64,000 bases of DNA from Petunia secreta (GCA_029990175.1 JARKIP010000065.1:1616501-1680500), one strand, 5' to 3'; shown: positions 21,079 to 34,535, numbered from the stretch's first letter. The notes: generated by a model from the sequence alone, not told the origin. Made by a program: numbers and translations.

Positions 21079-22780
21079 TCCAAAAAGTACTAACCTACGT
21101 TTGTGTTTCACTCCCAAAAAGATATTGGATAGCAGGTTTTTCCCAAACCAAACTTTCTAACGTTCCCACTTGAACCATCTTGTTGTTGATTGATAAAAAG
21201 AATATATTTTAGATGTGAAAAAGTACTGATTTATATTTAATTGTTCAAAAAAGAATGTAGCAATTATTATATGGATACTCAAAGAGGATCTTTTGTTTAA
21301 ATACTTTTTTACTATTCTAAATTATTAGAACGTCACAAATATATTATTAGGAGTGTCATAAGTGTTCTTTATTTTACCACTTTTGTGATAAAATATTTTT
21401 TTCAATATCTTAAATTATTAACTATTTTGACTAACCGTAAAAAAACTTATTTTGATTTATAGTAATTTAATTTTTAAATATGTAAATTTTATCTCTAATA
21501 ACATGAACAATCAATGTCTAAAGGAACACTGAAACTTAAATGTTGTGACACTAGCTTGTACACCGAGCTCTGGTATATAGAGTCTGTGCGGCCAAACTGC
21601 CAAAAACTGCTTATTATGAAAAGTACTTTTGTCATAAATACTTTTGAAAAATAAACAGTTTATTTTTTGCCAACTCATTTAAAAATTTCTTTTCTAATCA
21701 AAATGTGTTTGAATAATCTTTACAAAAAACACTTTTGAGTGTCAAATTACGAGAAATGGTAGTATAAGATTCAGTTTGCAACTAATATTACTTAAACGGA
21801 AAAAAGATTCAAATATTTTTTTTACGACAGACTTAACTTAATTTTTTCTATTTTCATTTAGTTTAAGAGTAAAATATAAAATAAATATGTATACTATTAT
21901 TTTTAATCAATAGGAATAAAGTTAAACTAAAAAAGGGAAGCGGAGAACAAAGTTTTAATTACATTTGAGAAATACATTAGTTAAAATATTTAAAAATAGT
22001 ATGGTAAATAAATATTTTTGGTAAAGATATTTTTGTCTTGAATAACTGCTTTTGCTTCTTCTCAATAACACTTTTTCTTTTAAAAAAAAAATTACTTTTT
22101 CCATTTGTCCAAACACCTTAAAATTCTTCAAAAGCACTTTTAACCTGGTCAAACATGCTAATAAAATGGATCAAAGAGCATATATAACCATTATGTTGCA
22201 GTCATTAGAAAATTACCATACTCTTGGTTAACTTTCAACACTGCCAAATGTGAAAATTTCTCGGATCAGAAACCAAACAATATGATATGAAACCAATATA
22301 TATATATATATTTATGTTTGAACAGAAATATTACATTCAAAGAAACATTATTTAACTTTTGAAGTTGAAACCGAACATGGTCTCTCAAATAACAAAGTAA
22401 CACGGGGCTTAGGCATTGCAGGCCTTCTGAAGTTATTTTTGAATGAAAAAAGGATAAAGTTTTAATCATGAAGTATAGGGTCCTCTAATTAATACTGACA
22501 TTAAAAGCTTCTAACTATCTAACATTCTCGCCCCAAAAATTTTTATGTTACACAATTGTCCAAGTATAAAAGACCATTTTTTTGCCAAATTTGGCCATAA
22601 ACCTAGATCTACAACAGGCCTTCCCTCTCTCCTCTCCCCTATTTTTCCCTCTCAAATCCTTATTCATATCATTCTTCTTGTTTCTTCAATCTACACTTCG
22701 TTTTATGATTGTTTCTTCAATTTAAGCAATCCTAAACGAAATATAACATATATCATTTCTTATTCTTCGTTAAGAAGATT
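21079..22780. other. AT-rich non-coding stretch
   Basis: No gene was seen. Positions about 21590-22165 begin GGCCAAACTGCCAAAAACTG and end with AAAAGCACTTTTAACCTGGTCAAACATG; these are imperfect inverted ends resembling a plant MITE, without a clear target duplication. A short TA repeat lies near 22298-22311. Confidence 0.4.
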
Positions 22781-24090
22781 TATGAATGTTCATCATTATT
22801 AAATATTAAAGTTTTTGAAACGGATTTTGAAAAAATCAATCAAATTTTTTATTATTTTCAAGTGGGTATTGTTTAGAATTGTTGGGAATACTAGTGAGAG
22901 GTTGAATATAAAATTTGAGATCATTTGGAGTTAATTTGGACTAGATTTGGTTAATTTTAGATTAAAATTGATGTTGAAATTTTTTCTCAGCACAATGAAC
23001 ATCTATTAGGATGTTCGAAGCATCCTGACAGATATACGTTTGAAACATTCTGACGGATGTTCCAAACATCTTGAACATCAATAAAAATATTTCGAACATC
23101 CTGAACATCTTGATAGGCAAGATGCTTCGAGTATCTAGAGAGACGTCGTGAACATCGAGAGATATGTTACTATTAACATCCTGCCAGATGTTTTGATTAT
23201 CTCTCGTGATGTTTAGCAAATATATATTTTACCCGTCGAACTATTGTACAAATTATTTGACACATTTTTATTTGCTGGTTGTCGAAAATGGGTTGTAGCT
23301 GGTACTGGCAAATGGGAAACACAATTATTTATGTAGCAAAGTGAATTCAAGAATTCAAGAAATGGCTACCTTGTCGGAGCTAGGTGCATCGTGAGAGTTG
23401 AAGTTTCTGTACTTCATGTTGCCAATAGTTTTACTAATCATATACTTATAGATTAGTATAAATATCTTCGTTCATATTGTCTTGTTCTACTAGAGCCAAA
23501 ACAAGGTTTAAAAAATAATTTATGATTTATCAAGACTAAAAGCATTTTCTTTTGTCATCCCAAATTGACGTTAAATTATTGGCTAAGTATGAATTTAGTC
23601 TCCTCATATGATAATCCTTGCCTATGCAGTCCTTGTCAATCTAGCTCTTTCAAAAGAATTATGGGTGGTCCCTCTTGAGGAGGTAATTTTTCCAGTGCCT
23701 GCCCCTCTAAGGCAGGAAGGAGAAGAACTGAGCTAATCCGCCAGTTGGGAAAGTACTTCAGAGGAAAAATAAATATGGCATCTGCAAAATATATGTTCAC
23801 AAAAGAACTACATGCCCTATGTAACATAGAGGAAATGAAGATACAAGTCAGCTTGTAAATTCTTGAATTTTTATATTGGATTTTCGTCCTATTTGTAAAC
23901 CTGATCAATTTCATTTATGTATATTTATTTGTTGTTATTATCGTTAATTTGCGTATTTATTACCCTTTTTGAAACATACTTATGTCGTTTGAGTCATTTG
24001 CATAAGTTGTTCCGAATGCTGGCTCAATTTTAGACGTGCATACTTTCCTGAGTCTTTAGAAACATATATAAAGTCGTTCCGAACATCTTT

Positions 24091-24140
24091 ACCCCAAACC
24101 CCAAACCCCAACCCTAGACCCTAAACCCTAAACCCTAACC
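24091..24140 (+). repeat. Degenerate interstitial telomere-like repeat
   Basis: About seven units graded from CCCCAAA to CCCTAAA, ending CCCTAACC. CCCTAAA is the plant telomere repeat on this strand. The tract is flanked on both sides by GTTCCGAACATC/CATTCGGAAC-type text of the surrounding region. Confidence 0.75.
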
Positions 24141-24219
24141 TGGGAAGTGAATACATTCGGAACCTCTTTTTCAAGTTCGGGTTTAATATTTTTGTCGTTC
24201 AGAACGTATAATGTGTTTA

Positions 24220-25430
24220 TCTTCTAGATTTATCACTTTAACTCCACCAAATGGTTGATAATCTTATAGATTTATCACTCTAACTTGTATAAATGGTCGT
24301 GTTAAGTGATAGTCATCTTGATATATCACTCTAACTTGTATAATTATTCATTTTATGTGATAATCTTTCACAATTATCACTCTAAATGTGTATAATTAAT
24401 CATGTTAGTCGATATTTTTATAGTCTATCACTCTAAATTGTATAATTGGTCATTTTAAATGATAATCTTTTATAATTATCACTCTAACTTGTATAATTGG
24501 TAATTTTAAGTGATTATACATCTTGATATATCACTCTTATTTATATAATTGGTCATTTTAAGTGATAATCATCTTGATATATCATTCTAACTTGTATGAC
24601 TTGTCATTTTAAGTGATAATCATCTTCTGATATCACTTTAACATGTATAATTGGTCATTTTAAGTGATATTTTTGTAGATTTGTCACTATAACTTGTATA
24701 AATGGTCATGTTAAGTGATAATCATCTTTATATATATCACTCTAACTTGTGTAAATGGTCATTTTGAGTTATAATCTTTTATAATTATCACTCTAACTTG
24801 TATAATAGATCGTGTTAGTTGATATTCTTGTAGATGTATCACTTTAAACTGTATAATTGGTCATTTTTAAGTGATAATATTTCGTAATTGTCAGTCTAAC
24901 TTGTATATCTAAGTCATTTTAGTTGATATTCATCTTGATTTATCACTATAACTTGTATAGTTGGTCATCTTAAATGATATTCTTGTAGATTTATTAGTAT
25001 AACTTGTATAGTTGGTCATGTTAAGTGATAATCATCTTGATATATCACTCTAACTTGTATAATTGATAATTTTAAGTGAGTATCTTTCATAATTATCACT
25101 CCAGCTCTTATAATTGATCATGTTAGTTGATATTCTTGTAGATGTATCACTTTAAATTGTATAATTGGTCATTTCAAGTGATAATCTTTCATAATTATCA
25201 CTCTAACTTGTATAATTGATCATTTTTGTTGATATTCATCTTGATTTATCACTATAACTTGAATATTTAGTCATTTTAAATGATATTCTTGTAGATTTAT
25301 CACTATAACATGTATAATTGGTCATTTTAAGTGATAATCAAGTTGATATGTCACTCTAACTTGTATAATTGGTCATTTTAAGATATTATACATCTTGATA
25401 TATCACTCTAACTTGTATAATAGGTTAAAT
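24220..25430. repeat. Hairpin-forming minisatellite, about 55 bp units
   Basis: Some twenty degenerate units built on TATCACTCTAACTTGTATAA then TTGGTCATTTTAAGTGATAA. Each unit contains AGTGATA and TATCACT, so one unit can fold on itself and on its neighbours. A more diverged continuation runs to about 25750. No coding signal. Confidence 0.75.
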
Positions 25431-28389
25431 ATTGTTCAGGCGTTCGAAACGTCTATGTGTCGCTCGAGTTTATTATTTAAAAGTTCGTAACATCGACCTT
25501 CATGTTTGGCGCATCCATTCAGTCATTCAGAACAGTTAAAGTTATAATTAGATTTTTATCTTTCATAGTTATTACTTTTACTTGTATTATTGAATATATT
25601 AAGTATAATTTTGATCATTAGCCTATATCTTTTATAGCTGGTCATATTAAGTTATAATCATCTTGATTTATTGCTCTAATTTATAATTGATTATTTTAAG
25701 TGCTAATATTTTATAATTATCACTTGAACATTATCAATTGATCATATACTGTGCAGAAGTTGGGAACATCTATGAGTTGTTTCAGATGTAGAAAAAGAAG
25801 AAACGAAAAGAATAAAGAATATCGATATATAATGGTGTGGGATATATTTTTATTACCTTTGGAAATAAACTGCAAGCTTTAGATCCTCACCCTCCCAGTA
25901 AAATTATCATTCACGGGTTAAATATGTTCGAAACTACTACATTAGTCGTGACAAATGGCGTGAGGAAGTTCCGAACGTATGCTCAAAATTTGAAAAGTAC
26001 ACGAAAAAGTAACTCTATCGATTGACCCTAATTTTCATAATAAAACAAAAATAAAGAAGTTTTAATTGAATCCTTAATCTATGTTTGAATGCTTGTAATA
26101 TTTATTATGGTGAATGCATGAAGATTACTCATGGTGAATGCTTGCAGCATTTATAGAGCATAAGAATTGTGTATAAAATGTTGTCTTGAAAGGAGAATAA
26201 GTGTGAAAATACCGTACAACGAACTGTTGGAATCATTTGATGAAAAGGTTTGAAAAAATTATTTAGTTTTGAGACCCTTGTGTCTCCATTCAAAATCTGA
26301 ACATTCATGATATACGTTTGGAACATCGTCATAGCGCTCTGAATGTCACTTTTCTTTGAACATCTTTCAAGATGTCTCAAACATCTAAAATATGTTATGC
26401 ACATTCAAATAAAAGTATAGAAAAGTCATAACTGCTAATATTTAGCCATATACTATGAAAGATTATTCATATATTATATACCTACAAGAAAGATTAAATG
26501 ATAATCCTCTACTTCTTTTTCATTCTATTTCTGAGTAAAATATATTTATAAATACACAAATTGGTGTCTCATAAATAAGTATTTAATTTATATAATGGTA
26601 AATAAGATGTTAACATCTAAAATCACTCTGGTAGATATTTAAACATCGGTGGAAAGTGAAATATTTAACAAAAAGTTTCAAACATCACGCAGGAAGATCA
26701 GAATATACTTGTAGTCATTCAAAACTTTCAATATGTTTGAAACATCTTGAGTATCTTTTTTTTTTTATTTCAGAAAAATGATAAATAAATACACAAAGGA
26801 TAGTTGTGTATATTGTGTAATAATACTTGGTCTGTTGCTGTTGTTTGTGGAGGTTGTGTATACAAGTGAAATTTATAAAATCTGGTATATTTGTTGAGGA
26901 GTTGTGTATACAAAAAGGTATCTTGAGAACAAGATGAGTGTACATAGACGAGTTGGGTAACTGGAGTGTGAAAAAGTGTGAAAAACTCATTAGTTTTCTA
27001 AGTTTATTTCTCTAAATTTAGTTAATGCTTGGAACATTACAAAGGATGTTTCAAACATCGTGAGTAATGTTAGGAACCTCCATCAAGACATTTCGTCTTT
27101 AATATGTTGGTACTTTTGAAACGACCTTAGGTAGTCGTTTCGGGAGTTAAGAATCCAATTGGCGTGTCGATAATTTTAAAATCTTCGTAAGGTCTATTAG
27201 GACCTGTCTGTAAAATTTGAACTAAATCGGACTTTGTTCGGTAGGCATCAGAAGAAGGTTTCAGTTTCCGTGCCGGTAAATATTAAAAAGAGATTTTTGA
27301 GCTCGATTTTGGCGAATAAACTCCGATTAGAAATCCTAATGCGCCGTTAGGTTCGTATGAATATATGGGACTTTTTTGAACTTTCGAAAGTAAATTTCGA
27401 GGTCGTTCAGATAGTTTCCGCTAAAATTTCAAAAATTAATAATTTGATCTTTTTCCGTTTAATTTGCGTATTGAGTTTCGGGAATCCGATTTGAGATCCG
27501 CCTTAATGGGTAGGTCACATAAATTTTGTATTACTTACTTGAGAAATTTGGAAAAATTCTGAATTTCCTAAGACTGTATTTTAATTTTATTACGAAAATA
27601 AAATAAAATATAAAAAAAGGAAAAGTAAGTAATATGGAGGTGGTGCACTTGCTAAGGATAAAATCCTTAGCTTAACATTTCAGAAACATAAGAAATGGAC
27701 GAGAATAGAAGCAGAACAAAAAAGAATATGCAGAGAAAGAAAACTGCCAGAAAATAGAGAAAGGGAAAGAAAATAGTAGAATTTTACCCCCCAAACATCC
27801 AGGTAATGGTGTTAGTCCATTATTTCAGTTTATTACGTCTGTTTGAATATATTTTAACCGTAAAAATTGGGATATTAGACATCGTTTTAATAAGTTGAAT
27901 TGATAGTTCAAGGGTTAATTGGACCCTAATAATAGAATTGATTATATATTTATACTCAGGGAATTATGGCAACCCATAAATGTAATTTATTTAGGGTTTG
28001 GTTATGTGTCTTTGAACCCTATACATATGTCTGGCATGCGTATCTCGTATGCGAATAGAGTGTCAGGTTCCTAATCGGCTTGCCCTAAGACATAAGGAAT
28101 GAAGCCTTTAGCCTAATTTGATATATTTTCTGCTTATTGAATAAGCAGGATCGTTTGGCAGTAAATCCAAAGGATAAAGCGGTTTTTGAGTAGCACTTTG
28201 AAATAAGGTTAGTGTTTGTATCCATTTCTTTGGAGGCACTTGGCCTTGTGGATATTCTACCACGTGTTCCTTACGTGTGTAGCTGTCGATAGGCGTACTC
28301 AATACGCCTTAGCTTTGAATTTACTTTGTATATTATATGTGATGCCCTATTGTTGGTATTGCATTGAGCATATGAGCATTGTACTCTGG

Positions 28390-28795
28390 TTTTGGGCATT
28401 GCATATACTTCCCGGTAATCGATGAGAGTCCCGAGCCGGTGAAGGGTCATTATTGCATATACTTCCCGGTAATCGATGAGAGTCTTGAGCCGGTGAAGGG
28501 TCATCATTGCATATACTTCCCGGTAATTGATGAGACTTTCGAGCCGGTGAAGGGTCATCATTGCATATACTGTCCGGTAATTGATGAGATTGCATATGCT
28601 TCCCGGTAATCGATGAGAGTCCCGAGCCGGTGAATGGTCATCATTGCATATACTTCCCGGTAATCGATGAGAGTCTCGAGCCCGTGAAGGGTCATTATTG
28701 CATATACTTCCCGGTAATCGATGAGAGTCACGAGCCGATGAAGGGTCACTATTGCACATATCTCCTGGTAGACGATGAGAGTCCCGCGCCGGAGA
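28390..28795. repeat. 54-bp tandem repeat within solo LTR A
   Basis: About eight units of type CCCGGTAATCGATGAGAGTC, CCGAGCCGGTGAAGGGTCAT, TATTGCATATACTT. The unit is 18 codons long, which is why both strands show long but meaningless periodic ORFs. Confidence 0.85.
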
Positions 28796-28989
28796 TAGGT
28801 ATCACGTATATGTGACTGCATTGCATCGTACCGCATTCATCCCATCTCATTGCATCGCATACTGACTGTTGTGTGTATTGTGTTGTGTTTTATGTATGCG
28901 GTGTGTATACCATGTTGTGGACATATTTTAGTTGCCTATATGTTTCTGACTATTTTGTGCCCCTAGTTGGTTTATATGCTTTATTCATA

Positions 28990-29150
28990 TGGATCGGGTT
29001 GCATGCCGCAACAGTGTAAATATATGGATCGGGTTGCACGCCACAACAGTATTTGCACGCTGCGACAGTATGAATACATGGATCAGGTAGCATGCCGCGA
29101 CAATATGAATATATGGATCGGGTTGCACGCCGCAACAATATGTATTTATG
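28990..29150. repeat. Short tandem repeat in solo LTR A
   Basis: About five units of ATGGATCGGGTTGCACGCCG then CAACAGTATAAATAT-type text, spaced 30-40 bases. The equivalent block in copy B is 33310-33525. Confidence 0.8.
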
Positions 29151-30450
29151 ATTGTTGATACGTTCAGGATACTTAAAAATCTATATGTTCAGTCTATCTT
29201 ATGTCCCTGGTTATTTATGATTCCATACGCGTTTCCTGTTATTATCTGGCTCTGCCTTTTATAGTTTAAATAAGATGGATTTGGTTTACCTATTTTTCTT
29301 CTCCTTGGCTAGCTATCCTATTATTTGAGGTGGCTATTCTGCCCCACTTATTGAGTCCTTTTGACTCACCCTTGTTTATTGTTTGTTTTGGTCTATCTAT
29401 TTCGTTTCGGTAGGTTCGCTCAAGGATTGAGTTCGCCACGTTGTGAAGGAGTAAAGACGACTTCAACTATCAGGGTGAGCCAGCTTTTATTCAGGATGAC
29501 TACCAGTTTTATGGTTATTATTTCAGTTGCATTTTGGTCCCTTCAAGAGGTATCTTTCTTCTTTCGTACTCTTAGATGTCTAGTCTGTATAGCCCTAAAC
29601 CTAGTATGTTGGGTAGTCTGCTGCAATTTCTTTTGTACAGCTTAGAGGTATCAGTATGACTGTGCTTTTTCTAAGTCTTGTTCTTATTTATTAATTGAAT
29701 TATATTTATTTTCCTAATTTAATTGGTAAGGGTTCGGCCGATCGGTCTAGGGGAGGATGTTGGGTGCCCGCACGGCCTAGCCGGATTTCGGGTCGTGTCA
29801 ACTTTTTTTTTGAGTTATCGCTCAAAGATAAATAATCCTAAATAAGGAGAGTGGTTCGGAAGTTGACTCTACCATTTTTTTTTTAAAAAAAGAAGAATGT
29901 TAAAAAAGATTTGTAGGTACACTAATTCTGTACTAATGATTGTTGCTTTCCTTATGTTTCTCATTTGTCACTCACCGATGGAGTCTTGCTTATTTTTATT
30001 TTTGAGGATTGAAAAATTAAATGATATTTTTATTTCAAATTTTATCTCAACGTCTAGATAAAAGATGCTTCCAACGTCCTGACAGAGATATTCCGAACAT
30101 CCTGACAGAAGATGTTCCGAACACCTTGACAGTTGTTCTGAACTTCCTAATAAAAGATGTTTCGAATACCATAACAAATGTTCCGAACATCCTGACAGAA
30201 GATGTTCCAAACACCCTGACAGATGCTTCGAATTTCGTGACATATGTTCATCACCTCGAAAAAAATATTTCAACCGCGACTTTTTATTCAAAATCCATCC
30301 AAAGCAACTCAAATCAACACCAAGTTATCTCAAATTTTATACTTAAGATCCAAATTCTATTCTCAATCATTTCAAACAATACCCACTCCAAAATAACATA
30401 AAAATCATGTTTGAATTTTTAAACCCACATCAAATTTTAATTTTTTTTGT

Positions 30451-30508
30451 AGAAGAAGAAGAAGAAGAAGAAGAAGAAGAAGAAGAAGAAGAAGAAGAAG
30501 AAGAAGAA
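30451..30508. repeat. AGA/TCT trinucleotide microsatellite
   Basis: About nineteen perfect AGA units. Confidence 0.95.
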
Positions 30509-30509
30509 A

Positions 30510-31517
30510 ATGACGATGTAGACACCAAAAAGTAGTTGAAGGGTATGACGAGAAAGATGAATAAAATGAGAAAAATGTGAAGAAAAGAAAATAGTAGAGG
30601 AGGAAGATGAAGAAGATATATATGATGAACATGAAGAGAAAAGAGATAATTTTTATTCATTTATTTTAAAAATTTGTGGTCTTTAATTTTGATCCCAAGA
30701 TGTTTAAAAGTTTTGTTACTTTTAATTACAATCCACAAAGTTTTAAAAATGCTAATTTGGTCCCTGATTAGTCCTAATTGCACTTAGAATAAAAAGAAAA
30801 GGTAAAAGAAAATAGGAGATCTTGCCACGCCAAAAAACACTTGAGGGGTTCTAGAACGCCCATTCCCTAATATGTATTCTAATTTGACAAGTAACCTACC
30901 CAATAATTAGTAAATATTCTTTTTCTATTTACGGAGTTTGTTTCTCCATCTCCATTTTTATTCACTTCGGTTCTTTCTGATAGCTAATCATTCAAGTGAC
31001 TTCAGGCCTTAGATATTACTTATTCTCCAATCAAAATCATCTGTGGTAGGGTACCACTTTAACGACCACTTCATTAATCATAAGCTGATTCCATTTGACT
31101 TAATTTGGCTTTGGTTGTTTTTCTTTCTTTTCAATGTTGATAAAGAACATGTGGTTGTACATTTAAGGCGAGTATCTTTTCTATGTTTACCTAACTTTGC
31201 AAATTTGAAAAGAAAAACTAAAAGGGAAACCATACTTGCGCAACTTTGCATGATCCAAGCGTTTGCCCACGTAAATTCAAAAAACATAAATTTGTTGCTG
31301 AATGAAAAATCCTGGGTCTTAAAAAGTTGGTTATCAAAAAGATCTTTCGGGGGTAGATTAGACAGAAGTATTGTATGAAATTTATATATTAAATTGAAAG
31401 GTGCTTTCATTATGTGCACGGTGAGGAGAAGAAAATGAAATGATTGATAGTGCATTCTTTTTACACGAAGAGATCTAAAGAAATTCCAAATAGAAGTGCG
31501 AAAAGTAGAATGAACAA
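30510..31517. other. No gene recognised
   Basis: AT-rich sequence between the microsatellite and the next solo LTR. The ORF at 31043-31378 and its antisense ORF have no recognisable content. Confidence 0.45.
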
Positions 31518-34176
31518 TGAAACGACCTCGGTCAGGCGTTTCGGAAGTTAGGACTCCGATTGGCGTGCCGATAATTTTAAAATATTCATAATATCCATTA
31601 GGACCTGTCTGTAAAATTTGAGCTAAATCGGACCTCGTTTGTTAGGCATCGGAAGAAGGTTTCAGTTTTTATTGGCAATAAATATTAAAAAGAGATTTTC
31701 GAGCTCGGTTTTGCCGAATGAGCTCCGATTCGAAATCCGAAAGCGCCGTTGGGTTCGTATGATTAATTATGACTTTTTTGAACTTTCGAAAGTGAATTTC
31801 GATGTTGTTCGGCTAGTTTCCGCTAAAATGCCGAAAGTTAAATAATTTGACTTCTTTTCATTTATATTCGCATCTTGAGTTTCGGGAGTCTGATTTGAGA
31901 TCCGCCTTCGCGAGTATGTTACATATATTTGTATAACTTGTATGCAAAAGTTGGAATTATTTCGAATATCGTAGGGTACCATTTTAATTTTCATCGCGAA
32001 AAGAAAAGAAAATAAATAAAAAGAAAAAGAAAAACGACAAAAGAAACAAAACAAAGAAATGAACATATGTCGGCTACCAAGTTGATCCCTTGGCAGATAT
32101 GTGCTACAAAGTAGAAGCAACAGAACGAAACAGGAACAATGAAAGGAGAATGACGCAGTAGAGGGAAAATACCAGAAAATGAGAAAAGGGGCCGGAGAAA
32201 AGTAAAATTTTCACCCTGGAACATTCAGGTAATGATCATAATATATTATTTGAGTTTATTACGTGTGTTTGAATATGTTTTAACGGTAAAATTTGGAATA
32301 TTATACATCATTTTAATAAGTTCAATTAATAGTTTAAAGGGTCAAATGGACCCCGATAATGAAATTGATTATATATTCGTACTCAGTGAGTTATGGGCAA
32401 CACATAAATATAAATTATTTAGGGTTTGGTCATGTGACCTTAAACCTTGTACATAGGCCTGGCCTGCGTATTGCGTATGCAAATAGGGTATCAGGTTCCT
32501 ACCTGGATTGCCCTAAGATGTGAGGAATGAAGCCTTTAGCCTAATTTGATATATTTTTCTGCTTATTGAATAGAGTGGGATCGTTTGGCAATGAAACCAA
32601 AGGAAAAGCGGTTATTGAGTGGATGTACTAACATTGTAACAAGGTAAGTGCTTATATCCATTTCTTTGGAGGTACCTGGCCTCGTGGATTTTCTACCACG
32701 TGTTTCCTTACGTGTGTAGCTGCCGATAGGCGTACTCATTACGCCTTAGCTTTGAATTTACATTGTATATTATATGTTATGCCCTGTAGTTGGTATTGCA
32801 TTGAACATATGAGCATTGCACTCTGGTTTTGAGCATTGTATATACTTTCCGGTTGGCGATGAGAGTCCCGCACCGGCGAAGGGTCATTATTGCATATACT
32901 TCCCGGTTGGCGATGAGAGTCCCGCACCGGCGAAAGGTCATTATTGCATATACTTCCCGGTTGGCGATGAGAGTCCCGCACCGGTGAAGGGTCATTATTG
33001 CATATACTTCCCGGTTGGCGATGAGAGTCCCGCACCGGTGAAGCGTCATCATTGCATATACTTCCCGGTAATCGATCAGAGTCCCGAGCCGGTGAAGGGT
33101 CATTATTGCATATATCTCCTGGTAGACGATGAGAGTCCCGCACCGGAGATAGGTATCGGACATATGTGACTGCATTGCATCATACCGCATTCATCCCATC
33201 TCATTGTACCGCATACTGACTATTGTGTGTATTGTGTTGTGTTTTATATATGCGGTATGTATACCATGTTGTGAACGTATCTCAGTTTGCCTATATATTT
33301 CTGGCTCGTATCCCGGGTTGCATGTCGCGACAATATAAATACATGGATCGAATCGGGTTGCACGCCGCAACAGTATAAATATATGGATCGGGTTGCACGT
33401 CGCGACAGTATAAATATACGGATCGGGTTGCACACCGCAACGGTTTAAATATATGGATCGGGTTGCACGCTGCAACAGGATGAATATATGGATCGGGTTG
33501 CACGCCGCAACAGGATGTATTTCTGATTGTTGATATGTTTAGGATACCTATATGTTTTGGTTATTTTACGTTCCTGGTTGTTGATGAGTTTGTCATTCCA
33601 TACGTATTTCTAATTATTATCTGGCTCTGCCTTTTATAATTTAAATAAGAGGAATTTGGTCTATTTATTTCTTTTCTCCCTGACTAGCTATCCTATCCTT
33701 TGAGGTGGCTAGTCTGCCCCACTTATTGAGTCCTTTTGACTCACCCTTGTTTGTTGTTTGTTTCTTGTGTATCTATTTCGTTTCGCCAGGTTCGCTCGAG
33801 GATTTAATTTGCCACGTTGTGAAGGAACGAAAGCAACTTCAGCTGTCAGGGTGAGCCAGCTTTTATTCCGGATGGCCACCAGTTTATTGGTTATTATTTC
33901 AGTTGCATTTTGCTCCCTTCAGGAGGTATCTGTCTTCCTTTGTACTCTTAGATGTCTGGTCTAGATAGCTCTAAACCTAGTATATTGGGTAGTCAGCTGT
34001 AATTTCTTTTGTACAGCTTAGAGGTATCAGTATGTCTGTACTTTTTCTAAGTCTTGTTTTTATTTATGAATTAGATTATATTTATTTTTCTAATTTAATT
34101 GGTAAGGGTTCGCCCGACGGGTCTAGGGGAGGATGTCGGGGGCCCGCACGGCCTAGCCGGATTCCGGGTCGTGTCA
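31518..34176 (+). mobile_element. 2.66 kb solo LTR, copy B
   Basis: Same family as copy A, TGAAACGACC to GGGTCGTGTCA, with its own exact 5-bp duplication AACAA (31513-31517 and 34177-34181). Because A and B each have their own matched duplication they are independent insertions, not two LTRs of one element. Copy B has about six 54-bp units (32840-33155) against about eight in A. Confidence 0.87.
32840..33155. repeat. 54-bp tandem repeat within solo LTR B
   Basis: About six units with core CCCGGTTGGCGATGAGAGTC then CCGCACCGG. The last two units are closer to the copy A type (GGTAATCGATCAGAG), showing mixed or partly homogenised units. Confidence 0.85.
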
Positions 34177-34535
34177 AACAACTATGATTTTACACTTGTT
34201 TGATTAACTGAAATTGTGAAGTGGAAAAAAGTAAAGAATGTATTTCGCTATTACTTGAAAAGTAATATTTTGAACGGACAATTAACTCACTGTAGAAGGA
34301 GTTCATGCTACCAAATAATGGGAAAAGAAAAATTGATACGCATAATTTGTTAATTATTCTGGCTGTAAATGTGCAAGAATGCCTCCATCATAAAAATTTA
34401 AACATATACAGTGTTTGCATTAAATCGTATCAGTTTACCGTAAAATATAGTAAGACAATGAAATTCTAAGACCTTGGGTCATGCTTAATGTGGTTATTTG
34501 ACTTTCCGTGGGGTAAAAATGAAATTACCACAAAA

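Larger units (their letters stand above)
27117..29800 (+). mobile_element. 2.7 kb solo LTR, copy A
   Basis: TGAAACGACC...GGGTCGTGTCA, with exact 5-bp duplication ACTTT (27112-27116 and 29801-29805). There is no second LTR, primer site or coding region. It carries two tandem-repeat blocks: 54-bp units at about 28390-28795 and a GGATCGGGTTGCACGCCGCA block at 28990-29150. Strand is given by the better-preserved TG...CA reading and could be the reverse. It interrupts the inverted-arm region. Confidence 0.85.
22840..30440. repeat. Region bounded by inverted arms and packed with self-complementary minisatellites
   Basis: The left arm (about 22840-23250) and right arm (about 30020-30420) are inverted copies: GTGGGTATTGTTTAGAATTG on the left matches the reverse of CATTTCAAACAATACCCAC on the right, and both continue inward into repeats built on GAACATCCTGACAGA. 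The same AACATC motif recurs at 26280-26400 and 26620-27100. Between the arms are a telomere-like tract and a 1.2 kb minisatellite. The solo LTR at 27117-29800 was inserted later. It may be a large foldback or Mutator-like element; outer ends and target duplication are unresolved. Confidence 0.5.

Noticed and set aside
23636..23914. 92-codon minus-strand ORF inside the inverted-arm region
   Set aside because: No domain recognised; could be chance in AT-rich DNA.
28390..28795. CRISPR-like array of regular repeats
   Set aside because: Units are contiguous 54-bp tandem repeats without unique spacers, within a plant solo LTR.
28271..28836. Long periodic ORFs on both strands (for example 162 codons)
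   Set aside because: They are made by a 54-bp repeat whose unit is a multiple of three; all frames stay open together and copy B gives the same artefact at 32739-33190.
30405..30660. Poly-Leu and poly-Ser ORFs
   Set aside because: Translation of the AGA/TCT microsatellite.
27117..34176. Reading the two 2.7 kb LTRs as the ends of one retrotransposon
   Set aside because: Each copy has its own matched 5-bp duplication, and the 1.7 kb between them has no primer site, polypurine tract or coding sequence.
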